64,000 bases of DNA from JAHFUA01 sp963808725 (GTDB taxonomy: Bacteria; Acidobacteriota; Terriglobia; Terriglobales; Acidobacteriaceae). The notes beneath the pieces were generated by a model, which made no database searches, had not been told where the DNA came from, and saw only the letters and a list, made by a program, of their open reading frames with translations. The stretch spans positions 558,001 through 622,000 of the forward strand of contig CAWEGO010000001.1 in the NCBI GenBank assembly GCA_963808725.1, read 5' to 3'. Positions 26,223 to 35,533 of this stretch are shown one piece after another. The position numbers and the translations under genes are program-made. Positions within the stretch are counted from its first letter, which is position 1; each line of letters starts with the position of its first letter.

Positions 26223-27086
26223 ATGGTAGCAACGGCAACGGCTCCTGACATCAGTAAGACCGTCGAAGCAATTGATGAAATGGTGGAACGCATCAATCGC
26301 TTCAAGGCGGACCCTCAATTCACGCAGGAGATGGAAAAGCGTACCCGCTTGGTGCCGGACTTCAATTTAAGGGACGAAGAGATACTGCAGCGCTTAATAC
26401 TTCTCATTGCCTACAGCAATGCCGCGAAGGCCTCGAAGGTGACATGCCTGGTAGAAAGCGAGGTGTTCAAAACGATTTTTGTGAACTACTCCATTGAGAA
26501 GGCAGTCGAACTTCTAGCTAAAGACATCGTTCGCGACCACTGGTCTGAACTCAAGGCCATTCGGTTCAAGTATAAGGTTGACGCTATGGTGCGTTGCGCT
26601 AGCTGTCTCCTCGCGGTCCGAGAAGGATACGGCTCATTTATGAAATATCTCAAGGATGTGGGACTGCCAAAGTCCATCAAATCGGAGTCCGACATTCAAG
26701 GTTTTTGGGAAGGCTTTAGCCGCATTCGGGCCTACTTTTTAGAATTGCACCTTCCCTACTTTGCGAATTTCACCAGTCTCTGTCACCTACTGTTGGACCT
26801 TGGCTTTGGCTGCGCAAAGCCAGACAGTGCCGTAATGAAGGCTGCGGTAGGCCTGGGTATTGTTCCCTCGCCGCCCAAGCAAAAGAAGAATTCCGAAAAG
26901 AGCCGTGCGCATCCGGAAGAGAGCCTAAAGACAGTCGTCGAAACCATCCAGACTTATGCTGTTCTCAAGAACACCCGGGCACCCGTCGTGGACTTGTATT
27001 TTCTCATCCGTGGTGGCCAGTCCTGGGCAAAACCACTGGTACAACCCGCGTATTATGGCGGGGGAGGCGGCCCGTCATTTCCCTAG
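26223..27086 (+). CDS. conserved hypothetical, possibly HhH-glycosylase-like
   Basis: Cytoplasmic protein of 287 aa, mainly helical. Its central part ends in LCHLLLDLGFGCAKPDSAVMKAAVGLGI. This resembles the helix-hairpin-helix plus LGxxxxKPDxxV segment of HhH-GPD DNA glycosylase relatives, but the catalytic Asp cannot be placed. AAGGAGG precedes ATG 26223. Codon use is clearly less GC-biased than in the flanking operons, which suggests acquisition by transfer. No neighbour supports a function. Confidence 0.55.
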   Translation: MVATATAPDISKTVEAIDEMVERINRFKADPQFTQEMEKRTRLVPDFNLRDEEILQRLILLIAYSNAAKASKVTCLVESEVFKTIFVNYSIEKAVELLAKDIVRDHWSELKAIRFKYKVDAMVRCASCLLAVREGYGSFMKYLKDVGLPKSIKSESDIQGFWEGFSRIRAYFLELHLPYFANFTSLCHLLLDLGFGCAKPDSAVMKAAVGLGIVPSPPKQKKNSEKSRAHPEESLKTVVETIQTYAVLKNTRAPVVDLYFLIRGGQSWAKPLVQPAYYGGGGGPSFP

Positions 27087-27317
27087 AATTTTTGCCAGCT
27101 TCTTCTGCCCCTTGTGCTTCGCGTGTACGCCTTTGGCGGGCATAGGGGGACTGGCCCGGGGTGCGATTGACACTGCCGAGGGGTCGGGATGTTCAAGGAA
27201 CCGTAGAAGAGCTTCTACGGATGCCGACCAAAGGGCCGCCTGGTTAGGCAGACTGGGCTCGCGCTGCTTGGTGCGATCGCTCGCCACCGCTGTAATGCTC
27301 CCCCGCCCGTGACATCA

Positions 27318-27824
27318 ATGCCTGACGGCGAGTATCATCTCTCACCTATGCCCGGCGAACTCGATCCTGACCGGCTCTGCCGCAACATCATCGACCACAC
27401 TCCGGTCGCGGTTGTTTTCGGCGATCGCGAAGGCATCATCCGCCTGTGGAACTCCGGCGCGGAAACCATGTTCGGCTACACCGCTCAGGAAGCCGTCGGG
27501 CAGTCCATGGACATCATCGTTCCCGAGAAGCACCGGGCCAAACACTGGGAAGGCTACGACCGCGTCATGCAAACCGGCGTGACCAAGTACGGCCGGGAGG
27601 CTCTCGCCGTTCCCGCGCTCACCAAGAGCGGCCAGCGCATCTCTATCGAGTTCAATATTGCGCTGCTGCGCGACGATGCCGGCCAGGTGATGGGCGCCGC
27701 CGCCACCATCAGCGACGTGACCGCGCGCTGGGAGCGGGAAAAAGCTCTGCGCGCCCGCATGGCGGAACTGGAAGCCAAGGTCAAGGCGCTCGGCGGGACG
27801 GTAGAGGCCAAGGCTTCGGTCTAA
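27318..27824 (+). CDS. PAS-domain sensory protein
   Basis: Single PAS domain protein of 168 aa without an output domain. The core reads IIDHTPVAVVFGDREGIIRLWNSGAETMFGY, then the Fx-helix EAVGQSMDIIVPEKHR and the terminal IAL...VMGAAATISDVTARWE. It ends in a coiled-coil helix (REKALRARMAELEAKVKAL). It may sense redox state or a ligand and act on a partner. The start may be ATG 27318 or 27348. The alpha/beta hydrolase gene follows after 13 nt. Confidence 0.75.
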   Translation: MPDGEYHLSPMPGELDPDRLCRNIIDHTPVAVVFGDREGIIRLWNSGAETMFGYTAQEAVGQSMDIIVPEKHRAKHWEGYDRVMQTGVTKYGREALAVPALTKSGQRISIEFNIALLRDDAGQVMGAAATISDVTARWEREKALRARMAELEAKVKALGGTVEAKASV

Positions 27825-27837
27825 TTGCGAGGCAATC

Positions 27838-28587
27838 ATGAATCTGGTTCGTATCAACGATCTCAAAGCCTCGGACGGTCACTCCATTCCCGCATTGCTG
27901 CTTACCCCCGACGCCGCTCCCCGTGGCGGCGCCGTAGTGATTCATCCTTATGGTGGCACCAAGGAGCAGATGCTGGGCGTCGCTCTCGGCCTGGTGGAGA
28001 GGGGAATCGCCTGCCTGCTGCCGGATCTCTGTGGCCATGGCGAGAACCACGCCGAAATCGGAGTGGGCATGTTGCAGGAGATGGAAGCTGGCGTCCACTA
28101 CGCGCGCCGCTTCGGTCCAACCACTGCCGTGGGCATCAGCCTGGGTGGACGCCTGGCGCTGATGTCTTCCGCCGATTGTATGGTGGCTATTTCCCCGGCG
28201 GTGGTGGCCGAGATTTCGCCGCAGGGCAAATGGATGTTCGAGAATTTCCCCAGCCCCGCCGTCCGCGAGCCTTACTCCGGGTACGTGACCGAACTACTGG
28301 ACAAGCTCGGTCCTGTGCCTCAACACACGCGTCCGTGCTTGCTGCTCTATTCCGAGCGCGATATCCCCATGATCCTGGAAGGCGCTGCCGGGCTGAAGGC
28401 CGGCTTGTCCGGCGCGGAGCTGCGCTTCGTCACCCGGGACGTCCGTCCCGACATCAAACACGATAACGGCCTGGTTCGTTACTTGCCGCGCTGGTTCAAT
28501 CATGGTGAGCTGAAGTTCAATACCGAATGCGTCCAAGTAGCTGCGGAATGGGCGGCCGCGCACCTGCTGAGTACGCAGCACGCCTGA
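27838..28587 (+). CDS. alpha/beta hydrolase
   Basis: Cytoplasmic serine hydrolase of 249 aa. The nucleophile elbow is GISLGG with Ser101. The oxyanion region is HPYGGTKEQ, a GHG loop follows PDLC, and the likely acid is Asp in YSERDIP with His in IKHDNG. It has no lid domain. It resembles small dienelactone-hydrolase or acyl-peptidase-like enzymes; the substrate is unknown. It may be co-transcribed with the PAS protein. Confidence 0.8.
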   Translation: MNLVRINDLKASDGHSIPALLLTPDAAPRGGAVVIHPYGGTKEQMLGVALGLVERGIACLLPDLCGHGENHAEIGVGMLQEMEAGVHYARRFGPTTAVGISLGGRLALMSSADCMVAISPAVVAEISPQGKWMFENFPSPAVREPYSGYVTELLDKLGPVPQHTRPCLLLYSERDIPMILEGAAGLKAGLSGAELRFVTRDVRPDIKHDNGLVRYLPRWFNHGELKFNTECVQVAAEWAAAHLLSTQHA

Positions 28588-28627
28588 CAAGTCCTCCTGG
28601 TTGAGCCGGGGGGCGGATGGGAGCCAT

Positions 28628-28843
28628 ATGAAATGGGAATACTATGATCGCATGATCGTTTTCGAGGACAGCGAGCAGGGCATGGTCAGCGGGCTGGATT
28701 CGTGGATCAACGGCGCCGGCGCCGAAGGATGGGAGCTGGTGAGCGCCGTCCCGCTGATCGCTCCCAACAAGGACGGCGTCGCCTACGGCACCATTGGCAC
28801 GCACCTGGTGTTCAAGCGTCCCGTGGCCGAAGCCGCGCCCTGA
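28628..28843 (+). CDS. DUF4177-like small protein
   Basis: Cytoplasmic protein of 71 aa with the DUF4177 pattern: KWEYYDRMIVF, then LDSWINGAGAEGWELVSAVP and the terminal LVFKRP. The ATG at 28628 is preceded by GGGAG. Function unknown. It lies 13 nt before the first of two tandem small paralogs. Confidence 0.7.
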   Translation: MKWEYYDRMIVFEDSEQGMVSGLDSWINGAGAEGWELVSAVPLIAPNKDGVAYGTIGTHLVFKRPVAEAAP

Positions 28844-28856
28844 GGTGAGGTGCTGT

Positions 28857-29216
28857 ATGCCGGAATTGCACGGGCGCGCCCTGATCGAGAGCCGCTTTGG
28901 GCGTCTGGGCAAAGGGCTCGATGCGGTCGTCATCAACGACGCCGAGTACGATCTCGACACCCTGCTGGCCCGCATGGACCTAAAGCTCGAGGATACCTGG
29001 GCCATCGACATCGTAGTCGTCTCTGAAAACCTGTATTGTGTGCGCTACTACGATGGCCAGGACCAGCGCGTCGTCGCCCACGAATTTGATGGCGAGTTTC
29101 GCTTCGTCCAGGAAACCCGCGGTCACATCGCCGAATGGATCGGCGACGACAACTACTATAAGTGGATCAGCACCGCAGCCTTCCGTTGCCCGCTCGTCCC
29201 TGGGGACGACTTTTGA
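28857..29216 (+). CDS. small hypothetical, tandem paralog A
   Basis: Acidic cytoplasmic protein of 119 aa opening MPELHGRALIESRFG. It is paralogous to the next gene: both share the opening, a YDLxxLL segment, the VRYxDxQDQRVVA(H/Y)EFD motif and HIAEW near the end. This copy has a 13-residue extra C-terminus. I do not recognise the family. It starts 13 nt after the DUF4177-like gene with GAGGTGAGG upstream. Confidence 0.7.
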   Translation: MPELHGRALIESRFGRLGKGLDAVVINDAEYDLDTLLARMDLKLEDTWAIDIVVVSENLYCVRYYDGQDQRVVAHEFDGEFRFVQETRGHIAEWIGDDNYYKWISTAAFRCPLVPGDDF

Positions 29217-29227
29217 TCTGACTGCGT

Positions 29228-29548
29228 ATGCCTGAATTGCACGGCCGCGCCTTGATCGAAGCTCGCTTCGGACCCTTGGGCGCCGGTGCTCAGCGGGTGA
29301 CCATCGCAGGGATCGACTACGACCTCCGCGCTTTACTTTCCCAGATTGGCGTCGAGTTCGACGACGCCAAGCCCATCGACGCCCTCGAACTGCCGGATCG
29401 CTTCGTCGTCCGTTACCTCGATGCCCAGGATCAGCGCGTGGTGGCGTACGAATTTGACGCCCAGTTCCACTGCCTCGGCGAAATCCGCGCCCACATCGCC
29501 GAATGGGAAGGCGACCAGGCCTATTTCACTGAATACAGCGGACACTAG
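29228..29548 (+). CDS. small hypothetical, tandem paralog B
   Basis: Protein of 106 aa, paralog of the preceding gene with about half the residues shared by eye (MPELHGRALIEARFG, DAQDQRVVAYEFDAQF, HIAEWEGD). It starts 11 nt after paralog A. The duplication is old, because the DNA is clearly diverged. Function unknown. Confidence 0.7.
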   Translation: MPELHGRALIEARFGPLGAGAQRVTIAGIDYDLRALLSQIGVEFDDAKPIDALELPDRFVVRYLDAQDQRVVAYEFDAQFHCLGEIRAHIAEWEGDQAYFTEYSGH

Positions 29549-29621
29549 AAGCCCGCACGCCAGCGCTGCGGGCCCCGGGGGCATGGCTGCCGCCGGAGCC
29601 CGCTGCTGGTAAGCCGAAGGG

Positions 29622-31850
29622 CTAAGGAACGCTAGCCGCCATTGCCGCCGTGATGTAAGCCTGAACGTCCATGTCGAGCAACAGACGTTCGGACTCAAGC
29701 TTCTCGGCTGCCGCAGTGACCAGATTCACGTAGGTCGCGTGATCGGGATAGCGTTCCTGGATTGACAGGCGCGGATCGCCAGCGGCGATACGTTCCGCCT
29801 GCGTCTCGAGGAACGGGATTCTCTGCCCGGAGGCATCGCACCCGTCCACGATGGGCACGGGCTGGCCCGCGTGCGAGGCGCGCCGCGCATAGCCGGTATA
29901 GGTCGCCAGCGGGACAGTGATATCCGGCAGGCGTATTCCGGCAATGTCGTTTCCGTCGGCATCGGTTTTGGGGACGAAGACGGGATAGGGCGTGCCCAGC
30001 AGAATCGGCGGCTGAACGCTGATGATCCCCTCGTGGAAGCGCGGTCCGAAATCGAACAGGTCGCCGGTATGCATGAGCCCGTTGAATTCGACTGCGCTGC
30101 CGGTTGCTGCCGCGGGGATGTTGGGGAAGCCCATGCCGGATTGCGGCAACGAGGGGACCAGCGTCCCACGGGCACGGGTCGGCACACGGTTATGTGGCGG
30201 CTCCACGCCCTTCGTCACCCACTCATCCATATCAATGGTGAGCGCGCGCAGGACGGCACTGGGAGTGAGCGGGTTCTGCGGCTGCGCGCAGATGCCGGCA
30301 GCCGTTCCCGCGCCGTGCGGCAGGCTTGACATCTGGTAATAGCGCACGTTCGGGCTGTCTTCGAGCCGAAGGTCATTGCCTCTCGTGTCCGTCGTCAGCA
30401 TCGAACCGCCCTTCGAGTAGTACTCATTCTCGGAGTTCAACTCGATGATCTTGGGGCAGGTGTCGGTCTGCAGGCAGGCATCGAGGCGGCCTCCGGTCTG
30501 GCCTGTGACGTGGTCATGGATGGGTATGTCCGCCCAGGGGAACTGGAATTCCGGATCCCAGCGCGCGATGTGCTGGCGCGATGTCCGGGTGGGCTGGGAG
30601 AAGCGATAATTCATGTAGATGCCATCCCCGCCGCCGATCCAGTTGATCATCCCGTCAAACGCTTTGAAGTGATGGTCGCCCCAGTGGTCGCCCCAGCGAT
30701 GGTCGCCGTCGCGGCCACTGTGCTCCGGCTCGTTGAATCCAAACAGAAGGAAGTCGCGCGTGGTACGACAGGGCTGGGACACACAGGTGGTGTAGATGGC
30801 CCGCACATCATTGGCGAGCGGGTTGGCCACGCCATTGTCATCGGTCTGCGCCCTACGCAGGAAGGTCGCGAGATCGCGCAGCGAGGCGAAGCCGAGTCCC
30901 GCCGGGACCGTGTTCGTGGCTACGTAAGTAAACTCGTAGAGGGCCGTCGGCGAGTAGGTTCCCGCGGCGCCGAAATTGATTGGACTGCCGCCCGACATCA
31001 ATCCAGCTGCGGTCCCCGCTGGGTTCAGGGCGCTCAGGCCCGGTGCGCTCATGGAGGCAGTGGCCGGCGAGGTGGTATAGGCCCAGCACACAACGGTCAC
31101 ACCGGCACCGCAGGCGGGAACGGGGAGCGGAGGGTCTCCATAGTTCTCGCGGACCGTGAGGCTGGCGTCCGCGGTATTGAGGGTCGCCGGCGGATATGTC
31201 AAGGGCAGGGTGGAGGGCGTCGCGCTAAAGTCGACAACCAGCTCCTCGGTCGCGGGACCGGTGATCGCGCTCCCGTCCCGATTCGTTGCAACCGGGAAGT
31301 TGACGCCAAAGCTCGGGCCGGCGGTCGTCGGCACCGTGGAATCCCACGCTCCCTCAACGACGGTAAAGCCTTGGTTCATAAGGAAGCTATCACCAAGCGT
31401 GAAAGTTGATGGCAGCCCGGTCGTGCACCACGCCTTGGTGTTGCCGGTGCCGTTGTTGTATGTGCTCAGGGACGTAGCTCCGCCGCGGTTGGGCAGATCG
31501 AAGATGACCCTATGGTTGCCCTGGGAGAGATTGATAGGCCGGAAGATCTGAAAGTCGGCGGAATAGCTGACCGTCCCATTGGGATTCCTGGGCGCTTTAT
31601 CCAGATCGACGATAACGGCATTCTGCGGGTTGTCAGGGTCTACCTCGCCGGTAATGGTTCCCTGGATCAGCTCGTATTGTCCGACCGCGCCGAAGCTGGC
31701 GCCGCCGAAGGTCGGTGATTGCGTGCAGGTGATATTGATGGCCGTTACCCGTGCGTGCAAGGGCAACGCAGAGCTTAGAACTGCAATGCCGATCAGCAAA
31801 GCACAAAACATTGCTGACCGGGCGCGAAACTGCGATGACTGTGTCATCAT
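29622..31850 (-). CDS. secreted Abhydrolase_10-type alpha/beta hydrolase domain protein
   Basis: Secreted protein of about 742 aa. A signal peptide (AMFCALLIGIAVLSSALPLHA) is followed by the fold seen in Abhydrolase_10 proteins: FGAVGQYELIQGTITGEVDP, VIFDLPNRGG, a DFLLFGFNEPEHSGRD active-site-like segment near the middle, IELNSENEYYSKGG, and PHNRVPTRARGTLV. Relatives are poorly characterised. GGAGGAG lies just upstream of two adjacent ATGs (31850 and 31847); the 47-residue upstream extension has no support. It is transcribed alone, with a 456-bp gap before it. Confidence 0.8.
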   Translation of the reverse strand: MMTQSSQFRARSAMFCALLIGIAVLSSALPLHARVTAINITCTQSPTFGGASFGAVGQYELIQGTITGEVDPDNPQNAVIVDLDKAPRNPNGTVSYSADFQIFRPINLSQGNHRVIFDLPNRGGATSLSTYNNGTGNTKAWCTTGLPSTFTLGDSFLMNQGFTVVEGAWDSTVPTTAGPSFGVNFPVATNRDGSAITGPATEELVVDFSATPSTLPLTYPPATLNTADASLTVRENYGDPPLPVPACGAGVTVVCWAYTTSPATASMSAPGLSALNPAGTAAGLMSGGSPINFGAAGTYSPTALYEFTYVATNTVPAGLGFASLRDLATFLRRAQTDDNGVANPLANDVRAIYTTCVSQPCRTTRDFLLFGFNEPEHSGRDGDHRWGDHWGDHHFKAFDGMINWIGGGDGIYMNYRFSQPTRTSRQHIARWDPEFQFPWADIPIHDHVTGQTGGRLDACLQTDTCPKIIELNSENEYYSKGGSMLTTDTRGNDLRLEDSPNVRYYQMSSLPHGAGTAAGICAQPQNPLTPSAVLRALTIDMDEWVTKGVEPPHNRVPTRARGTLVPSLPQSGMGFPNIPAAATGSAVEFNGLMHTGDLFDFGPRFHEGIISVQPPILLGTPYPVFVPKTDADGNDIAGIRLPDITVPLATYTGYARRASHAGQPVPIVDGCDASGQRIPFLETQAERIAAGDPRLSIQERYPDHATYVNLVTAAAEKLESERLLLDMDVQAYITAAMAASVP

Positions 31851-32306
31851 GATCTCCTCCGGGAAACTGCTGCTGCGCGCACCGCGGGATACGCAGTACG
31901 GTTGTGCAACATTGATGAGCTCGACCCGACTTTGGTCATGCTCTAGCCCCAACTCCTGCGAATGCAGGTCTGACGGCAGGGATACCCACAACCAGAGCTG
32001 GCTTGTTCATGCGGGCGGCGGGGGAGGAGAGTACCAGCTCCCAACAAAACCGGCAGATTCTGAGCGCCGCATTTGGGATTGTCAACCGGGTTTACAAATC
32101 TTTACACAGAATTAAGTCGGCGCTTCGCCCAGCGTACATATCAGCATCTGATTGACGGCCACAGCCAGGCGTACTTTGGTCTTTTTCTCGGCAGCGTTCT
32201 TCAGCCCCGGATCTCGTCACGCTCACCATTTGTGTTCCCTGCGCTGTGATGGATATCACCGCAGCAGGCTGCTCTGAAACTAAAATTATTTTTTTGAGAA
32301 AGTGCC
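31851..32306. promoter_or_regulatory. divergent intergenic region with CRP-like site
   Basis: 456 bp between the Abhydrolase_10 gene and the beta-barrel gene. The only clear signal is a CRP-like dyad at 32245-32260, followed by an A/T-rich stretch at 32278-32297. A short minus-strand open segment (about 32115-32210, ending LICTLGEAPT) lacks a start and is not called. Confidence 0.5.
32245..32260. promoter_or_regulatory. CRP-like operator upstream of the peroxidase locus
   Basis: TGTGA-TGGATA-TCACC matches the TGTGA-N6-TCACA consensus at 9 of 10 positions. It is centred 54 nt upstream of ATG 32307 and is followed by TAAAATTATT, a position suited to activation. Confidence 0.6.
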
Positions 32307-33173
32307 ATGTCCGAGAGCTGTTTCGCCGGAAGGTCGGCGATAGCGAGAATATGGAAAGGCATCCGCCTCGCCATTTTGATCGCAGTCGCCTCGCTGCCGC
32401 TGTACGGCCAAGGCAATTACGAAATTCAGGTCTATGGCGCCGACACGGTTCCCGCCGGACGCACCATGATCGAGCTTCATAGCAACTTCACGTTTGAAGG
32501 GTTTAAGACAACCCAAGGCTCCGTCCTTCCTGACGAACATCAACTGCACGAAACGGTCGAGGTTACCCAAGGCTGGAATGATTGGTTTGAAACTGGATTC
32601 TATATCTTCACCAGCCTCGGGCCCCATCAGGGCTATAAGTGGGTTGGTGATCACATACGTCCGCGTGTGCGGGTCCCCGAGAGTTGGCATTGGCCGGTGG
32701 GAGTGAGCCTTTCCACGGAAATCGGCTACCAGCGGCCGATTTTTTCCGCCGATACCTGGACGTGGGAAATTCGTCCCATCGTCGACAAACAGTGGAAGGC
32801 CTGGTACCTGGCCTTCAATCCTGCACTGGAGCGATCATGGCACGGACCGGGCGTATCTGAGGGCATGGTTTTCGCTCCTGACTTCAAGGGCGCTTACTCG
32901 GTCACGCGAAAACTCAGCGCAGGGCTTGAATACTACGGATCGCTCGGACCAATTACAGGGTTTGACCCTGTGTACTTACAGCAACATCAGATCGTGCCCA
33001 CCATCGACTATGATTTCGGCCCGAACTGGGAATTCAACCTGGGGGTCGGCGTCGGCGTCACCCGCAGTACAGATCATCTGCTGGTCAAAATGATTGTGGG
33101 ACGGCGTTTTCGATTCATTACGCCGCACCTTTCCCGCGACCGGCAGACGAATCCGGCTCAAGGGGAACAGTAA
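32307..33173 (+). CDS. predicted outer-membrane beta-barrel protein
   Basis: Secreted protein of 288 aa: signal peptide (IWKGIRLAILIAVASLPLYGQ) and then alternating aromatic beta strands (GWNDWFETGFYIF, GVSLSTEIGY, TWEIRPIVDKQ, LSAGLEYYGSLG, WEFNLGVGVGVT), with a terminal VGRRFRF strand. This is the pattern of small outer-membrane barrels. Substrate and family are unrecognised. The diheme peroxidase starts 2 nt after its stop, so they form one operon. Confidence 0.7.
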   Translation: MSESCFAGRSAIARIWKGIRLAILIAVASLPLYGQGNYEIQVYGADTVPAGRTMIELHSNFTFEGFKTTQGSVLPDEHQLHETVEVTQGWNDWFETGFYIFTSLGPHQGYKWVGDHIRPRVRVPESWHWPVGVSLSTEIGYQRPIFSADTWTWEIRPIVDKQWKAWYLAFNPALERSWHGPGVSEGMVFAPDFKGAYSVTRKLSAGLEYYGSLGPITGFDPVYLQQHQIVPTIDYDFGPNWEFNLGVGVGVTRSTDHLLVKMIVGRRFRFITPHLSRDRQTNPAQGEQ

Positions 33174-33175
33174 TT

Positions 33176-34211
33176 TTGCCATCCGCTTGCAGTTGCGCGA
33201 GATGGGCCACTGTTTTGTTGTGGTGCCTGTTGTCCGCCATGTGGCCGCAGGAAACCGCCCGATCCCAAGAGACCGGCGCGCCCGTTCCTTTAGGTCTGCC
33301 ACCCCTGCAATGGCCTGAAGACAACCGTTACTCGGCGGCGCGAGCCGAACTGGGAAGGATACTGTTCTTCGATGGCCGTCTCTCTGCCAATGTTGTGTCT
33401 TGCGCCTCTTGCCACGAACCGGGCCATGCTTTCGCGGGCAGCATGGCGTTCTCCAAAGGCGCGAATGGAAAGTTAGATGAACGCCATACGCCTACGCTAA
33501 TCAATCGAGCCTGGGGCAAATCGCAGTTGTGGGATGGCCGGATCCCCACGCTGGAATCGCAGGTCCTGGCGGCGGTGATTAAGCCAAATGAGATGAACAC
33601 AACTGCTGAACGAGTGGTCCAAACGCTTCGTGGGCATCCAAGGCTATGCGCCGCTTTTTACCGCCGCGTTTGGAGACAGCACCATCAACTTCGATCGCGT
33701 GGAGAAAGCAATAGCTACCTTCGAGCGCACGATCCTATCGGGAAACTCTGCTTACGACCGCTACCTGGCCGGCGACAAGTCTGCTCTGACGAAACGCCAG
33801 AAGGCAGGTTTGGATTTTTTCAATCGCAAGGGCGAATGTGCCGAATGCCACTCTGGCCCGAACCTCACGAACGAAAAATTCGCCAACCTGGGAATCGGCA
33901 TGGACCGAACCCAACCCGATCCCGGACGTGAAGCAGTCACGAATAAGCACGGTGATTTCGGCAAGTTCAAAACACCGACATTGCGCGATGTTGCCCGCAG
34001 AGGGCCTTACATGCATGACGGCCGGTTCCAGACGCTGGCCGAAGTTTTGGATTTTTACTCCAAGGGAGGCATACCTAACCCTCAACTTGACACTCGCCTG
34101 ATACGATTCTATATGGATGAGCAGACGAAGCAGGACCTGCTTGGTTTTCTGGATTCTCTCAACGGAGAAGGTTGGGAGAAAATCTCCCCTCCTTCTGTTT
34201 TTCCGCAATAG
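33176..34211 (+). pseudogene. diheme cytochrome c peroxidase (frameshifted)
   Basis: Periplasmic MauG/CcpA-family diheme protein that would reduce H2O2, about 345 aa after correction. Frame 2 encodes a signal peptide, LGRILFFDGRLS and the first heme site CASCH (76-80), then ends around VVQTLRG. Frame 0 continues GIQGYAPLFTAAFGD, the second heme site CAECH, and KTPTLRDVARRGPYMHDGRF with the axial Met. Removing one base at 33632-33636 restores the protein. The start is TTG 33176 with AAGGGGA upstream. It follows the beta-barrel gene in one operon, under a CRP-like site. Confidence 0.85.
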
Positions 34212-34337
34212 AAGTTGAGCACACCAGATTTCAAACTGTACCACTACTACGCGGGCGCTTTCCTGGTTGCGCGTCGAGGGAAGTCGTAATAATCTGCGCT
34301 CGATTTCGGCTCAGACCATTTCGCCAGGAGCAGAGCC

Positions 34338-34853
34338 ATGCCTACCAAGCGGCCGTCCGGCAAAACGCCGGCGAACCTGTCAAGCCCGGCCACGGCTTTG
34401 GACGCCCAGATCATCCTGCAGTTATACGAATTGCGACGCGAGACAGAGATGCGCAAGGCCCGGAACTTCATCTCCGCCGAGTTTTGGCCGGAAACGGCCG
34501 AGGACACGCTGCGGATCGCGCGTTCCTATCCCAGTCCGGAAAACACATGGCTGCGGCAGGTGACCAGCTACTGGGAGATGGCGGCGGCGTTCGTGCTGCG
34601 CGGCGCCCTGCATGAAGGACTGTTCTTCGACGCCAGCGGTGAGATGTACTGCGTCTATGCCAAATTCAGGCCCTTCCTGCCCGAGATTCGCCAGAAGCTG
34701 CCCTATTTCCTGCTCACCGTGGAAAAGGTGATCCTGCGAACAACAGAAGGACGCCAGCGTCTGGAGCGGCTGGAGCGAAGCCTCTCCCGGCGCCGGCAGA
34801 AGCTGGCGGGGCGGCGTGCTGCGGTGGCCGCAACCTCTGCTGGCTTCAACTAG
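34338..34853 (+). CDS. conserved hypothetical protein
   Basis: Cytoplasmic protein of 171 aa, helical and basic at both ends. The middle reads LRRETEMRKARNFISAEFWP and VTSYWEMAAAFVLRGALHEGLFF, and the C-terminus RRRQKLAGRRAA. The ATG at 34338 has CAGGAGCAG upstream. I do not recognise the family. It lies between the peroxidase and a small zinc ribbon gene, with gaps on both sides. Confidence 0.65.
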   Translation: MPTKRPSGKTPANLSSPATALDAQIILQLYELRRETEMRKARNFISAEFWPETAEDTLRIARSYPSPENTWLRQVTSYWEMAAAFVLRGALHEGLFFDASGEMYCVYAKFRPFLPEIRQKLPYFLLTVEKVILRTTEGRQRLERLERSLSRRRQKLAGRRAAVAATSAGFN

Positions 34854-35211
34854 CTGGCGGCTCACAACATGGGGTGACCCGCATCACCGCAATCCGACCC
34901 AGACTGGAGGATGGTTAACCCAGCGAGCAGTGAAAAGATACTGTCCCGCCTCAGCACGCCGGTAGCGAAAAAACGCTACTGCGTTGGCCGCCCGTCTCCG
35001 CGGCCCCCACACTTCACTTCAGGTTAGATCAACCTTTGAGGGGGAGGTATGGGTGCTCCAGTCACTCATCCATTTTCGGGTCAGGCACACGTGCGCAATG
35101 CGAGCGCGCCCCCTTTCTCCTGGCCGGCCCGCAGGAGCTGGCGCTCCCCGCAAATTCCGCGATGGCGCGGCTTCGCCCGTGTGCCGCACTACTTTGTTTA
35201 AGGAGGAAGTT
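34854..35211. other. gene-free region with dyad and stem-loop
   Basis: 358 bp. GGTGA-CCCGCA-TCACC (34873-34888) is a perfect dyad of CRP-like spacing. GTAGCG-AAAAAA-CGCTAC (34962-34979) is a short stem-loop. An open frame covering part of it is only a 5' extension of the zinc-ribbon gene and has no ribosome site. Confidence 0.5.
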
Positions 35212-35376
35212 ATGGCTGACGTTTACACCTGCAGTTGCGGAAATCAAACCTGGCAGATTCTCGAGACCGGCGTGCGTTGCGCGGGGTGCGGGACCGAATT
35301 TGTCGCTCAGCACATGGCGGTGTCCGAGTTCAATCACATGGTCACGGAGGAACTGGAAGAAGTTCTCGAGGAGTAA
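35212..35376 (+). CDS. small zinc-ribbon protein
   Basis: Protein of 54 aa. Two knuckles, CSCG (6-10 region) and CAGCG (about 25-29), would bind one Zn. The second half is an acidic helix (MVTEELEEVLEE). AAGGAGGAAG directly precedes ATG 35212, which argues strongly for translation. It may be a regulatory or chaperone-like partner of the universal stress protein 160 bp downstream. Function unknown. Confidence 0.75.
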   Translation: MADVYTCSCGNQTWQILETGVRCAGCGTEFVAQHMAVSEFNHMVTEELEEVLEE

Positions 35377-35533
35377 GCCCTGCGTCTCCGACGGCATTTG
35401 TGAAATCTGCCCCCGCGCCAAGTGAAACCCGGAAATTGGCGCGCAGGGGACTAATCGAGGCAACGGTGACCGCGTGCGGTGTCCGAACTCGCCGCCGGCG
35501 CCCACGCTTCGCGCGTTCGAAGGAGGTTTTGTG

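Noticed and set aside
32115..32210. Short minus-strand segment ending LICTLGEAPT
   Set aside because: It has no start codon, no ribosome site and a stop just upstream. It may be a gene remnant but cannot be supported.
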